From Metabacillus bambusae (lineage in GTDB: Bacteria > Bacillota > Bacilli > Bacillales > Bacillaceae): a stretch of DNA of 64,000 nt. The stretch lies in contig NZ_JAGDEL010000025.1 in assembly GCF_017497975.1 (NCBI RefSeq), positions 45,902-109,901 on the forward strand, given 5' to 3'. Positions 10,101 through 17,362 of this stretch are shown one piece after another. A model generated the notes under the pieces. That model had not been told where the DNA came from, did no database searches, and was given only the letters and a program-made list of their open reading frames with translations. A program made the translations under genes and the position numbers. Position 1 is the first letter of the stretch. Each line of letters opens with the position of its first letter.

Positions 10101-11412
10101 TCCTTATGGGGTAAAGGTAGAAGATTTAGTTGGTGTTATTGATCATAAAGCAGACCTTGAAAAGCTTCTTGACTTTCTAAATGGGTTAATGAGGAAACAC
10201 GATAAAGTGTTTATTCTTGATTCCATTGCGTATGTGTATGGGAAGCTTGGTGATCTTGAAAAAGAGGCAGAATACTTAAATGAAGCGTTATTAACTAGTC
10301 CACATCAGCCACAGCTCTTGTATCATCAAGCAAAACTTTGGATGAAACAAGGAAATAATAAGCAAGCTAAGGCTGCTTTATTATTGCTCATTGAAGAGCA
10401 TGTAGATGACCGTGATCTTTACAAATTATTGGTTGAGGTTGCAGGCAATACGCGCTCTGTTTTAAAGCTAGAAAGTGATTATAATAAGTTAAAGCTTGAA
10501 AAGGCTGAAAGAAGTCTTGTTCTTATGTTTACCGCTGCTGCTTATGAAAAAGTGATTTCTCAAGAAGAGAATTCCTCTGAACAGCTAAGTGAACGGAAGG
10601 GATTCTTTAAAAGATTAACAAATTTTACGAAGCTTACAGCACATGCCGGGGTTATCATTGGTTTATATGAGACAGCAATTAAATTAGATCGTAAAAATGT
10701 TAGGGCTGTGATGTGGCTTGCCGACTTTTACGTTCAAGCTGACCTTTCAAGTGATGCGATAAAGGTGCTAGAGCAGGCGCTTGTTCATAACGAAAATGTT
10801 GATATAGCCTATCGTCTTGCGGCTTTATATGTTGAAGAAATGGCAAATGTGAAACCCTCTAAGCAATATCGTTATTTGACTAAGGCGAAAGAATTGCTTG
10901 AATTCTGTTTAGCTGAACACCAGGACCCAGAATATATGAATTTACTAGCTTACGTTTTATTAGAAAGAGAGGATCTACTAGAAGCGGAAGTGATGTATCA
11001 TCGTTGTTTATCGATTGAGCCTACAATTGATAAGGGCTATTATAATCTTGCTAGATTATACCTCCAAATGGAGAAGTTTCCAGACGCTGAGAAAGCGAAT
11101 AAAGCAGCAATTGAATTAGAACCAAATAATGAAGACAATTACAATCAGCTTAGCTTAATTTTTCATCGTCAAGGACAGGCAGATCAAGCCCTAGCCTCAA
11201 TTAATAAGGCAATTGAATTAAATCCAGATGATTTGTTCTATCTTTATAACCGTGCTTGTATTCTCGTTGCTCTTGGCAGGATGAAAGAGGCTGCAAAGCA
11301 GTTGGAGCTTGTTTTTGCATTAGATAAAGACGGGTATTTTATAGAATTAGCGGAAGCTGATCAGGAAATACTTCCTTTAAAAGGGGCAGGTTACTTTCCT
11401 AAGGGTGTGTAA
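7186..11412 (+). CDS. Giant TPR protein with an embedded C39-like peptidase domain
   Basis: The protein has 1408 aa and no signal peptide, so it is probably cytosolic. TPR-like helical repeats fill about residues 1-290 and 480-1400; late copies are canonical, such as KGYYNLARLYLQMEKFPDAE. Between them, about residues 300-450, sits a papain-like C39 domain. Cys317 is in FCVPASLEMLL, His395 in SSHVQVLVGYD and Asp413 in VQDPNF, so the full Cys-His-Asp set is kept. Start is ATG 7186 or 7189 after GAGGG; TTG 7174 overlaps the ribosome binding site. It stands alone, after a family B repeat and before a terminator. Peptide processing or peptide-responsive scaffolding is possible; no function is assigned. 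Confidence 0.85.
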   Translation: MMNTTTFNQLIQSTQYEEAISIFLEEYNPIKKTATLSSFRRWMNTFANEVVLKEYLKVIDTAIMGKLATVLVKANIKRFKTPMMTIWYCEELVSEHKLIEAEQRLKELLKLELTNEEEEKLFFVLADTLMNMQRFSEAKTYMDKCVEKTKEPMNTRWGYYYLQKGDWERAIEFLEQGKRDKRDGVFAYSLLIQHYAIYGQYEKAHSLLEEGLTLHPNYPKLLVEKVRLFYQLKQWPQMRIAIAAINQLTPYNDYKGLFEDYMAESYYYEQDLSELTRFLAEHPHLSKQSLFKEFSGTMNLPVKMLTYKPVVQKYNFCVPASLEMLLSQFNHSIHQDVIADSIFSVSGTKLSKAIEYLEEQGYACQFFYGDVDCFNSLLDMQVGVILNVDYPMSSHVQVLVGYDDNLRVLHVQDPNFREYHQIHYADLEKEYGNNQVLALAIVPIAERKKFISLDRQQHEVVSKMLSLAELEDNALTSTDEQFVYKNLDQLLVAAYTLRYIPKLVSQEILEKAIATVSQQLGNNEYSRLIIAHAYCQSKQLAQALLYIEKEFSKRNKSTHWFLKGRIYYEQNEYLLAIEAFKEALQYEPEDHMIWSYLALSFSYLGDNETALYHSKVSLDINEEDTFALVNYGVILHDSNEFEEARAIFHQLLKTNKQDAYFWYERARCDHELGRSHFAMKGFQVAIFLERDVLFPYRELANLYEQTDEDEKRAEKVLLDGLIYTKNATVLLNELGDLYERAKRYDEARTYLLRATDSNSSDVFPWLSLGSVLKAEGKYDELFEFMKERERDFEKNSEFLVNGGQLLWDTATFVEDKTAYFELALDFMEKGILHASYHLDDCIEMYVEAIADTAFYRRGIAFLEEQCTSSTTENSFYYLCSIGCLYEENGLFQKAKQFFEQALTIKKDPVPYFRLGEIALKFEDYNEAETYYQNVLTLDPSHEQALLDLASIASFQEDKASERNYLLKAFYSNPYGVKVEDLVGVIDHKADLEKLLDFLNGLMRKHDKVFILDSIAYVYGKLGDLEKEAEYLNEALLTSPHQPQLLYHQAKLWMKQGNNKQAKAALLLLIEEHVDDRDLYKLLVEVAGNTRSVLKLESDYNKLKLEKAERSLVLMFTAAAYEKVISQEENSSEQLSERKGFFKRLTNFTKLTAHAGVIIGLYETAIKLDRKNVRAVMWLADFYVQADLSSDAIKVLEQALVHNENVDIAYRLAALYVEEMANVKPSKQYRYLTKAKELLEFCLAEHQDPEYMNLLAYVLLEREDLLEAEVMYHRCLSIEPTIDKGYYNLARLYLQMEKFPDAEKANKAAIELEPNNEDNYNQLSLIFHRQGQADQALASINKAIELNPDDLFYLYNRACILVALGRMKEAAKQLELVFALDKDGYFIELAEADQEILPLKGAGYFPKGV

Positions 11413-11420
11413 ATAACAAA

Positions 11421-11458
11421 AGGTAAGCACTGAAACTTCGGGTGCTTACCTTTTTGTT
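11421..11458 (+). terminator. Terminator of the TPR/C39 gene
   Basis: AGGTAAGCAC and GTGCTTACCT form a 10-bp stem followed by a U-run, eight bases after the stop codon. Confidence 0.9.
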
Positions 11459-11477
11459 TTAAACATTCTACCGTGTA

Positions 11478-11533
11478 CTTCCTGTACTTGGATAATCACT
11501 AATGACATCCATATCTAACGCTTTTGTTCTTTA
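11478..11533. repeat. Family A repeat remnant with the core deleted (A6)
   Basis: TGTACTTGGATAATCACT and GACATCCATATC match the head of family A. They join directly to its tail, ACGCTTTTGTTCTT, with the internal hairpin missing. It abuts the stop codon of yqzH. Confidence 0.5.
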
Positions 11534-11725
11534 TTCCTGATTTGTTAAATACGAGTATACAACATCTTCCACAACCTCGTACCACTCTGTGTCCTTATCT
11601 TTTTCGTCTGCAATCTTTTCAATTAGTTGTAAAGAATCATCTTTCGAAAGCGGATCTACATCAAGATCTCGGCCATATTGTAAAAAACTATTCTTGAGCA
11701 TTTTTAATAAAAATTTGTTCTCCAT
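11531..11725 (-). CDS. yqzH: YqzH-family protein
   Basis: A 64-aa acidic protein resembling YqzH, a small Bacillus protein of unknown function encoded beside polYB. The ATG at 11725 is chosen because GAGGTG lies a few bases upstream. The frame continues further upstream without a better ribosome binding site. It is divergent from polYB and may share its regulatory region. Seen: length, position and the pattern YGRDLDVDPLSKDDS. Function unknown. Confidence 0.7.
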   Translation of the reverse strand: MENKFLLKMLKNSFLQYGRDLDVDPLSKDDSLQLIEKIADEKDKDTEWYEVVEDVVYSYLTNQE

Positions 11726-11813
11726 TTTACACCTCGCTATTGCTAGTATACATTTTTCCTTGCCTTTTTTCGACGAAATTTCCACTCCTCATGGTGAAAA
11801 CTTCCATTGAAAT

Positions 11814-11866
11814 CGAACGTATATTCGCTTAAGATAAAGAATATAATAAATACGAACATACATTCC
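11814..11866 (+). promoter_or_regulatory. Two near-consensus SOS (LexA) boxes before polYB
   Basis: CGAACGTATATTCG (11814-11827) and CGAACATACATTCC (11853-11866) each match the Bacillus SOS box GAAC-N4-GTTC with one mismatch in the second half. A TATAAT at 11842-11847 lies between them. LexA bound here would cover the promoter, and polYB (yqjW) is a known LexA target in B. subtilis. Confidence 0.65.
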
Positions 11867-11883
11867 GTTTGGAGGAAGCGGTC

Positions 11884-13146
11884 ATGATTGAAAACTACGG
11901 TCAATTGCCAAAACGAAAAATCCTTTGTATTGATATGAAAAGCTTTTATGCAAGCTGTGCTGCCGTTTTACTTGGTTTAGATCCCCTGACATGTTATTTG
12001 GTCGTTGTTGGTGATACCGAGCGCCAAGGGAGTATTGTACTGGCAGCTTCTCCACAAATGAAAAAGGAATTTGGCATTAAAACGGGGGCGAGATTGTTTG
12101 AAGTTCCAAAGGACCCGCGGATTAAAATTGTTAATCCGAAGATGGGTACCTATATTCGGATGTCAACAGAAATAACAAAATTACTTCATCGCTATGTGCC
12201 AAAGGAGGCAATTCATACCTATAGTGTGGACGAAAGCTTTATTGAAGTGGATGGGGTAGAGCATATTTGGGGTGATGCCCAAACGATTGCCGATAAAATT
12301 CGTGATGACATGAAGTGTGAGTTTGGTCTCCCTAGTGCAATTGGCATTGGACCTAACATGCTTCTTTCAAAAGTATGCTTAGACATCGATGCGAAAAAAA
12401 CAGGTATAGCAGAGTGGACGTATGATGATGTAAAGGAAAAGCTGTGGAAGATTGAGCCGTTAAGCAAAATGTGGGGGATCGGTTCAAAAGTGCAAAAAAC
12501 ATTAAATCGGATGGGGATTTTCAATGTCGGACAGCTAGCCAATTACCCACTTGAGCTTCTCGAGAAAAAATTTGGAGTTATGGGTAATCAACTATACTAT
12601 CACGCATGGGGAGTGGATTTATCAGCAGTCGGAGCACCGATTATGCAGGGGCAAATTAGCTTTGGGAAAAGTCAGATTTTGCTTCGTGATTACCCAGATC
12701 CCGAGGAAGTTAAGCATGTCATTTTAGAAATAAGTGAGGAAGTTGCCCGCAGAGCACGGCAGCACAATAAGGTCGGAAGAACGATTAGTCTTGGAATTGG
12801 CTACAGCCGTGATGAATTTGGCGGTGGTTTTCATCGATCTAAAACAATTGATCAGCCGACAAATATTACAATGGACATTTATGAAACATGTTTACAGCTA
12901 TTTGACAAGTTTTACGCGAATAAAACTGTACGGCAAATATCGATTACATTATCAAATATGGAAGACGATTACGTGATGCAGCTCGACTTGTTTCGCCAAA
13001 ATCGATCTAAGCAGCGAACACTTGGCTATGTAATGGATTCAATTCGCCATAAATATGGTTCAGATGCAATTTTACGTGCTGTGTCGTACACTCCAGCCGG
13101 AACAGCGAAGCATCGTGCCAAACTTGTAGGCGGACATAAAGCATAA
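11884..13146 (+). CDS. polYB: Y-family translesion DNA polymerase (PolYB/YqjW, UmuC type)
   Basis: The 420-aa polymerase bypasses DNA lesions. Asp17 in CIDMKSFYASC and Asp116-Glu117 in YSVDESFIEV are the metal-binding catalytic residues. The helix-hairpin-helix segment WGIGSKVQKTLNRMGI and the little-finger domain follow. ATG 11884 follows GGAGG; an upstream TTG at 11869 overlaps that site. Two near-SOS boxes precede it, so it is probably damage-induced. In B. subtilis the YolD-like gene yqjX follows directly. Here a family A repeat and an SGNH hydrolase lie between. Confidence 0.92.
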   Translation: MIENYGQLPKRKILCIDMKSFYASCAAVLLGLDPLTCYLVVVGDTERQGSIVLAASPQMKKEFGIKTGARLFEVPKDPRIKIVNPKMGTYIRMSTEITKLLHRYVPKEAIHTYSVDESFIEVDGVEHIWGDAQTIADKIRDDMKCEFGLPSAIGIGPNMLLSKVCLDIDAKKTGIAEWTYDDVKEKLWKIEPLSKMWGIGSKVQKTLNRMGIFNVGQLANYPLELLEKKFGVMGNQLYYHAWGVDLSAVGAPIMQGQISFGKSQILLRDYPDPEEVKHVILEISEEVARRARQHNKVGRTISLGIGYSRDEFGGGFHRSKTIDQPTNITMDIYETCLQLFDKFYANKTVRQISITLSNMEDDYVMQLDLFRQNRSKQRTLGYVMDSIRHKYGSDAILRAVSYTPAGTAKHRAKLVGGHKA

Positions 13147-13210
13147 CAAGCCCATTTCAAAATGGAAAAGCTACGGTTCACTCCAATGAAGAATAGTGTA
13201 TAAGGACTTT

Positions 13211-13337
13211 ATTTTGGTGTTTAGCTCGAGCGCCTAGCCCCTCGAGGTCATAAGCCACAAGTGAATTGAAGACAAAGAACGTCTTCTATTCACTTGCGTC
13301 TTATTGCCCGAGGCTGAACAAGGCGCTTGCGCTTTTC
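13211..13337. repeat. Dispersed repeat, family A, copy A2
   Basis: It runs from AGCTCGAGCGCCTAGCCCC to AAGGCGCTTGCGCTTTTC. The outer arms pair (GCGCCT with AGGCGC). The inner arms CAAGTGAAT-GAAGAC and GTCTTC-ATTCACTTG form a second stem. The same inner stem exists in copy A3 with different but still complementary bases. Confidence 0.8.
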
Positions 13338-13352
13338 TAAGGAGGACGTAGC

Positions 13353-14018
13353 GTGGCAGTTAAACAACAGCAATGTTTAACATATGTTGCTTTAGGAGAT
13401 TCTCTAACGGTTGGAGTAGGTGCATCATTTTTAGCACCAGGTTTTGTGGCACGTTATGTCAGGCTGACAGAAAAAGAGCTAAACAAGCATGTAGTGGCTG
13501 ATATATATGCAGAATCTGGCATCGAGACAGGCGAAGTACTTACGATTGTAGAACGTCCAGATCTACACGAGAAAATTAAGCGTGCCAACATCATCACTAT
13601 TTCCGCTGGAGGAAACGATTTAATAAATGCAAGTAAGGATCTTGCAGAAACAGGCGATATAACGGAGCTTACTCAATCAGTAAAAGAATGCCATAGCAAT
13701 ATGGTGAAAATCATGCGCACGATACATGAACTGAAAAAAGAATGTGGTGTGCCTTATAGGATTTACCTTCTCAATCTTTATAACCCGCTACCGCAAATTC
13801 CGCTTGCAGATAAATGGGTACGGTTATTTAATCGCCATTTAAATAGCCTTGGTAATGGCTCAACAATTTTCGTCGCTGATATTTACACTGTCTTTAAAGG
13901 GAGACAGGATGAGCTGTTGTCAAGACGAGATAATATTCATCCAAATGACCTTGGATATCAAGAGATCGCATATACATTATTTCACTTAGGCTATCCGAAT
14001 GAATTTCAAAGTAGATAA
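13353..14018 (+). CDS. SGNH/GDSL-family hydrolase
   Basis: A 221-aa esterase-like protein. Block I is ALGDSLTVG with nucleophile Ser17, block III is SAGGNDL, and block V is DNIHPNDLGY with the Asp/His pair near the C terminus. There is no obvious signal peptide, which suggests a cytosolic enzyme or non-classical export. The relatives I recall act on lipids, acylated sugars or cell-wall acetyl groups; the substrate here is unknown. GTG 13353 follows GGAGGA. It is inserted between polYB and its YolD-like partner and is probably co-transcribed with the latter. Confidence 0.87.
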   Translation: MAVKQQQCLTYVALGDSLTVGVGASFLAPGFVARYVRLTEKELNKHVVADIYAESGIETGEVLTIVERPDLHEKIKRANIITISAGGNDLINASKDLAETGDITELTQSVKECHSNMVKIMRTIHELKKECGVPYRIYLLNLYNPLPQIPLADKWVRLFNRHLNSLGNGSTIFVADIYTVFKGRQDELLSRRDNIHPNDLGYQEIAYTLFHLGYPNEFQSR

Positions 14019-14030
14019 TTGTTGAGGAGG

Positions 14031-14372
14031 GTGAATGACATAATACGGGACAGAGGAAATATAAAATGGACATCAATGATGCTACCTGAACATGTAAAGC
14101 TACTAAGAGATTGGTCAGAGGCTGATTCCTATCAAGAAAAGCCTGAACTTGATGAACAACAGCTTGAACAATTTAATGAAACAATTTGCCTAGCAATGGA
14201 AGAGCACGCTGAGCTAGTTTTCACATATTATCAAGATCATTTTCATCACACTTGCACGGGCTATGTCCATTATATCGATCCAATTCAACATACGCTTCAA
14301 ATTGTCGATGAACAAAGTGGACACCGCCAAAAGCTATCACTTGAAGCGATTGTTGATGTGAAGCAAAAATAA
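14031..14372 (+). CDS. yqjX: YolD-like protein (YqjX)
   Basis: A protein of about 113 aa with the YolD signature IRDRGNIKWTSMMLPEH at its start. YolD-like proteins are small partners encoded beside Y-family polymerases (UvrX, YqjW) and are thought to modulate them. The start is unclear. GTG 14031 is directly preceded by GAGGAG, closer than normal, and TTG codons at 14019/14022 have no ribosome binding site. It is separated from polYB by a repeat and an SGNH hydrolase gene, so its SOS control may be lost. Confidence 0.82.
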   Translation: MNDIIRDRGNIKWTSMMLPEHVKLLRDWSEADSYQEKPELDEQQLEQFNETICLAMEEHAELVFTYYQDHFHHTCTGYVHYIDPIQHTLQIVDEQSGHRQKLSLEAIVDVKQK

Positions 14373-14429
14373 GCAGAAAAAACGAGTAGAAGGATGAAAC
14401 AAACAATCTCATCCTCCTAACGTTCTTAA

Positions 14430-14654
14430 TTATTCACCTAAGACTTTTTCGGCACGAACACAAGAATCAAAATTCCCCTTATGAGACGCATCGCAAAATG
14501 GCATTTTCGATGAACGACCACAGCGACATAAGGAAAAAACTTCTTTTGTCGTAAATTTGTTTCCTTCAACATCAATCAGTTCTACTTCTCCTGATATCCG
14601 CAAAGGACCATTATCCATTACTTTAATTTGTACGTTAGACACTTCTAACACCAT
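14430..14654 (-). CDS. CDGSH-type iron-sulfur domain protein
   Basis: A 74-aa protein with the motif CRCGRSSKMPFCDASH. It fits the CDGSH pattern C-x-C-x2-S-x3-P-x-C-D-x-S-H, with Ala for the usual Gly. The three Cys and one His should bind a [2Fe-2S] cluster. Small soluble members of this family in bacteria are thought to act in redox or iron handling; the partner is unknown. It is a single gene convergent with yqjX. Confidence 0.85.
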   Translation of the reverse strand: MVLEVSNVQIKVMDNGPLRISGEVELIDVEGNKFTTKEVFSLCRCGRSSKMPFCDASHKGNFDSCVRAEKVLGE

Positions 14655-14766
14655 CCTAATATATACTCTTCTAATCTATTATTCCCTCTGAACAACAAAT
14701 TATACAATAAAAACTATGATTGTATTTAAAGATAGAGAAACTATAGATTTATCCCTCTTTTAAACA

Positions 14767-14797
14767 TGCATAGAAATATTTACTAAAGAGGATAATA
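14767..14797 (+). promoter_or_regulatory. Candidate sigma-G promoter of the ger operon
   Basis: TGCATA (14767-14772) and GATAATA (14791-14797) are 18 bases apart. They fit the forespore sigma-G pattern (TGnATA, then CATnnTA) with one mismatch. Germinant receptor operons are sigma-G dependent, and the gerAB-like start codon lies 24 bases downstream. Confidence 0.55.
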
Positions 14798-14820
14798 TAG
14801 TTGAAAGTCGGTGATACATG

Positions 14821-15900
14821 ATGGGTCCAATTAAATTTCCGCTAGTGGTGTTTATGATAATGCTTTCGATTGGACTATTTGCACACGTACAAACGATCCC
14901 TGCATTATTATCAATATCTGGTCGTGATTCATGGCTAGCTATTATTGCAACAGTAGTGCCCGTGATTCTATGGATATTTTTTTTAGGAAAGCTAGTTAAG
15001 CTCTCTGCAATAATAAGTGTTTCCGAATGGAAGGAAAACTTATCTCCACTGCGCTATTATTTGCTTGTAGGGCCGTTTGTTTTATATTTGCTTTTATCAG
15101 CTTATGTGACAAGCAAAGATATTACAATATGGAGTCATATATCATACATACCAGATATTAGTTATACAGTCATTGTGATTGCCTTTTTATTTATATGCTT
15201 TATTGGAACACAGTCAGGAACCCAATCTTTAGCAATCTTAAGTGGAGTTTTATTACCGTTGGTAGTAGCACTAGGGATATTTGTAATGACAGCAAATATA
15301 AAAAATAAAAACTATGAATTACTTTTTCCCATGCTAGAAGATGGATATATGCCAATTCTTAATGGATTTATCTACACAATGCTCCCGTTAGTAGAACTAT
15401 TCATTCTTTTAATATTCCCCCATGTTGACAAACAATCAATTACGATTAAAAAACTATTTCTCATAGGAGGAATGATTTTAGGTTTGATGCTTGGACCAAC
15501 GATGGGTGCAATTACTGAATTTGGCCCTATCCAAGCATCACAATATCGATATCCAGCATTTGAACAGTGGCGAATATTAACAATAGGAAATTACTTTTCC
15601 CATGTAGACTTTTTCGCCATTTATCAATGGTTAGCAGGAGGAGTTTTAAGAACAAGTTTATATGTTTTATTAGCAAGCCACTTACTTACAAGAAAAAAGC
15701 AGAAAAAGTATACAGTTTTTTTTAGTTATAGTGTACTAATAATCGGATGTTTATATCGAATAGATCAACAGACGTTTTATGAACTTGTTTATACAATTTT
15801 CATGCCAATCTCATTACTAGTTTTAACAATTCAATTAACAATTTTATTTATTTTTCTTACCATTCAAAATCATAAAAAAAAGCTAGAGGAGGTGAAATAG
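14821..15900 (+). CDS. Germinant receptor subunit B (GerAB/GerKB family permease)
   Basis: A 359-aa, very hydrophobic protein with about ten membrane segments, of the spore germination APC-superfamily permease group. Ger B subunits sit in the spore inner membrane and bind small-molecule germinants. ATG 14821 has GGTGAT five bases before it; ATG 14818 is an alternative. It is the first gene of a tight B-A-C operon, one base before the A gene. The ligand cannot be predicted from what is visible. Confidence 0.88.
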   Translation: MGPIKFPLVVFMIMLSIGLFAHVQTIPALLSISGRDSWLAIIATVVPVILWIFFLGKLVKLSAIISVSEWKENLSPLRYYLLVGPFVLYLLLSAYVTSKDITIWSHISYIPDISYTVIVIAFLFICFIGTQSGTQSLAILSGVLLPLVVALGIFVMTANIKNKNYELLFPMLEDGYMPILNGFIYTMLPLVELFILLIFPHVDKQSITIKKLFLIGGMILGLMLGPTMGAITEFGPIQASQYRYPAFEQWRILTIGNYFSHVDFFAIYQWLAGGVLRTSLYVLLASHLLTRKKQKKYTVFFSYSVLIIGCLYRIDQQTFYELVYTIFMPISLLVLTIQLTILFIFLTIQNHKKKLEEVK

Positions 15901-15901
15901 A

Positions 15902-17362
15902 ATGGATAAAAATAACATTGATTATAGCCCAGATGGAATAAAGAATCTGTTTTATTCGTCTTCAGATATCGTAATTAAAACAAAATTTAAAGGAGAACAA
16001 GACGAGAAATCGCTTTTGATGGTTTATTGTGATCCAATAGTTGATAAGACTATGCTTAATCAAGTCGTTTTACCACCGATCAATCAACAAAGATCAGTTG
16101 GGGAATTTCTTGGCTCACTAAAAAATACGATACAAATAAGCTCATTAGAAAAGGAGAAAATAACAAAAGAAGACATATGCGATCCTATCTTTTCAGGACA
16201 GCTAATGATGACAACGAAGGAAAGTGATCATGTCTATTTTTATGACATCAGTAAAATACCATCCAGAACACCTGATGAATCAATTACAGAAGTATCAGTG
16301 AGAGGACCAAAGGATGGATTTGTGGAGGATATAAGTACAAATCTTGGTTTAGTTAGAAAGCGTTTGAAAACAGCTTCTTTTGTTGTAGAGGAATATACAA
16401 TAGGCACACGGTCCCAAACGAAGGTAGCACTACTTTATATAACAGATATTATAAATTCCGAATTATTAAAGAAAATTAAAGGGAAATTAGCACAGATAGA
16501 AATTGATATTATTACAGGGAGTTCGCAAATGGAAGAATTAATTGCAGAAAAGCAATTTCTATCCTTATTTCCATTAGTGAACTATACAGGAAGAGCAGAT
16601 TTTGTCGTTGAATCGTTAAATCAAGGTAGGTTTTCAATCATTGTAGATGGAGCACCAACAGCATTACTAGCTCCCGCGAACTTAGGATATTTAATAAAGA
16701 CCTCAGAAGATGAACACACAAGCTTCTTTTATGCTTCTGTTGAAAGGCTTCTACGTTTATTTGGACTATTTATGACAGTTTTTTTACCTGGTTTATATAC
16801 TGCTTTAACAACTCATAATGTTGGCGAATTACCACTCCCTTTATTAGCGACTATTTCAATTTCAAGAATAGGGCTACCATTTACAGCCTTTATTGAAGTG
16901 TTAATTATGCTAATTATGTTTGAATTATTTCGAGAGGCTGGCGCACGACTCCCTAAAGCTGTAGGACAAACAGTTGCTGTTTTAGGTGGATTGATCATTG
17001 GCGATGCAGCGATAAGAGGTGGCATTACATCTCCAACTATGCTTGTTGTAATAGGAGTTACAGCTATTGCAAGCTTTACTCTTGTCAATCAATCACTTGC
17101 AGGAAATATTTTCATTATACGATTATATGTTGTCATCCTAAGTTTTTTTATGGGGATATTTGGATTTATCATTAGCTTTATTTCTATTATTATGTATCTA
17201 GCTAATTTAAGATCATTCGGTTTTCCATATTTATCATTTTATACTAATATGACGTGGAAGGATTTCTTGTCAATATTTATCAAATTACCTGAATTAATAA
17301 AAGATAAGCGGGGTTCAGAATTGAAGCAAAAGGATTCATCAAGACTAGGTGAAGCTGAATGA
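15902..17362 (+). CDS. Germinant receptor subunit A (GerAA/GerKA family)
   Basis: A 486-aa member of the GerA family (Bacillus/Clostridium GerA spore germination protein). The N-terminal half is hydrophilic, with VRGPKDGFVEDISTNLGLVRKRL as the family hallmark around residues 136-158. The C-terminal half has several membrane helices. GAGGTG six bases upstream gives a clear start. A subunits form the channel-like core of the receptor. It overlaps the C gene by four bases. Confidence 0.92.
   Translation: MDKNNIDYSPDGIKNLFYSSSDIVIKTKFKGEQDEKSLLMVYCDPIVDKTMLNQVVLPPINQQRSVGEFLGSLKNTIQISSLEKEKITKEDICDPIFSGQLMMTTKESDHVYFYDISKIPSRTPDESITEVSVRGPKDGFVEDISTNLGLVRKRLKTASFVVEEYTIGTRSQTKVALLYITDIINSELLKKIKGKLAQIEIDIITGSSQMEELIAEKQFLSLFPLVNYTGRADFVVESLNQGRFSIIVDGAPTALLAPANLGYLIKTSEDEHTSFFYASVERLLRLFGLFMTVFLPGLYTALTTHNVGELPLPLLATISISRIGLPFTAFIEVLIMLIMFELFREAGARLPKAVGQTVAVLGGLIIGDAAIRGGITSPTMLVVIGVTAIASFTLVNQSLAGNIFIIRLYVVILSFFMGIFGFIISFISIIMYLANLRSFGFPYLSFYTNMTWKDFLSIFIKLPELIKDKRGSELKQKDSSRLGEAE

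Noticed and set aside
11589..11810. 73-aa plus-strand frame before polYB
   Set aside because: Antisense to yqzH, Ser/Phe-rich shadow with no start signal.
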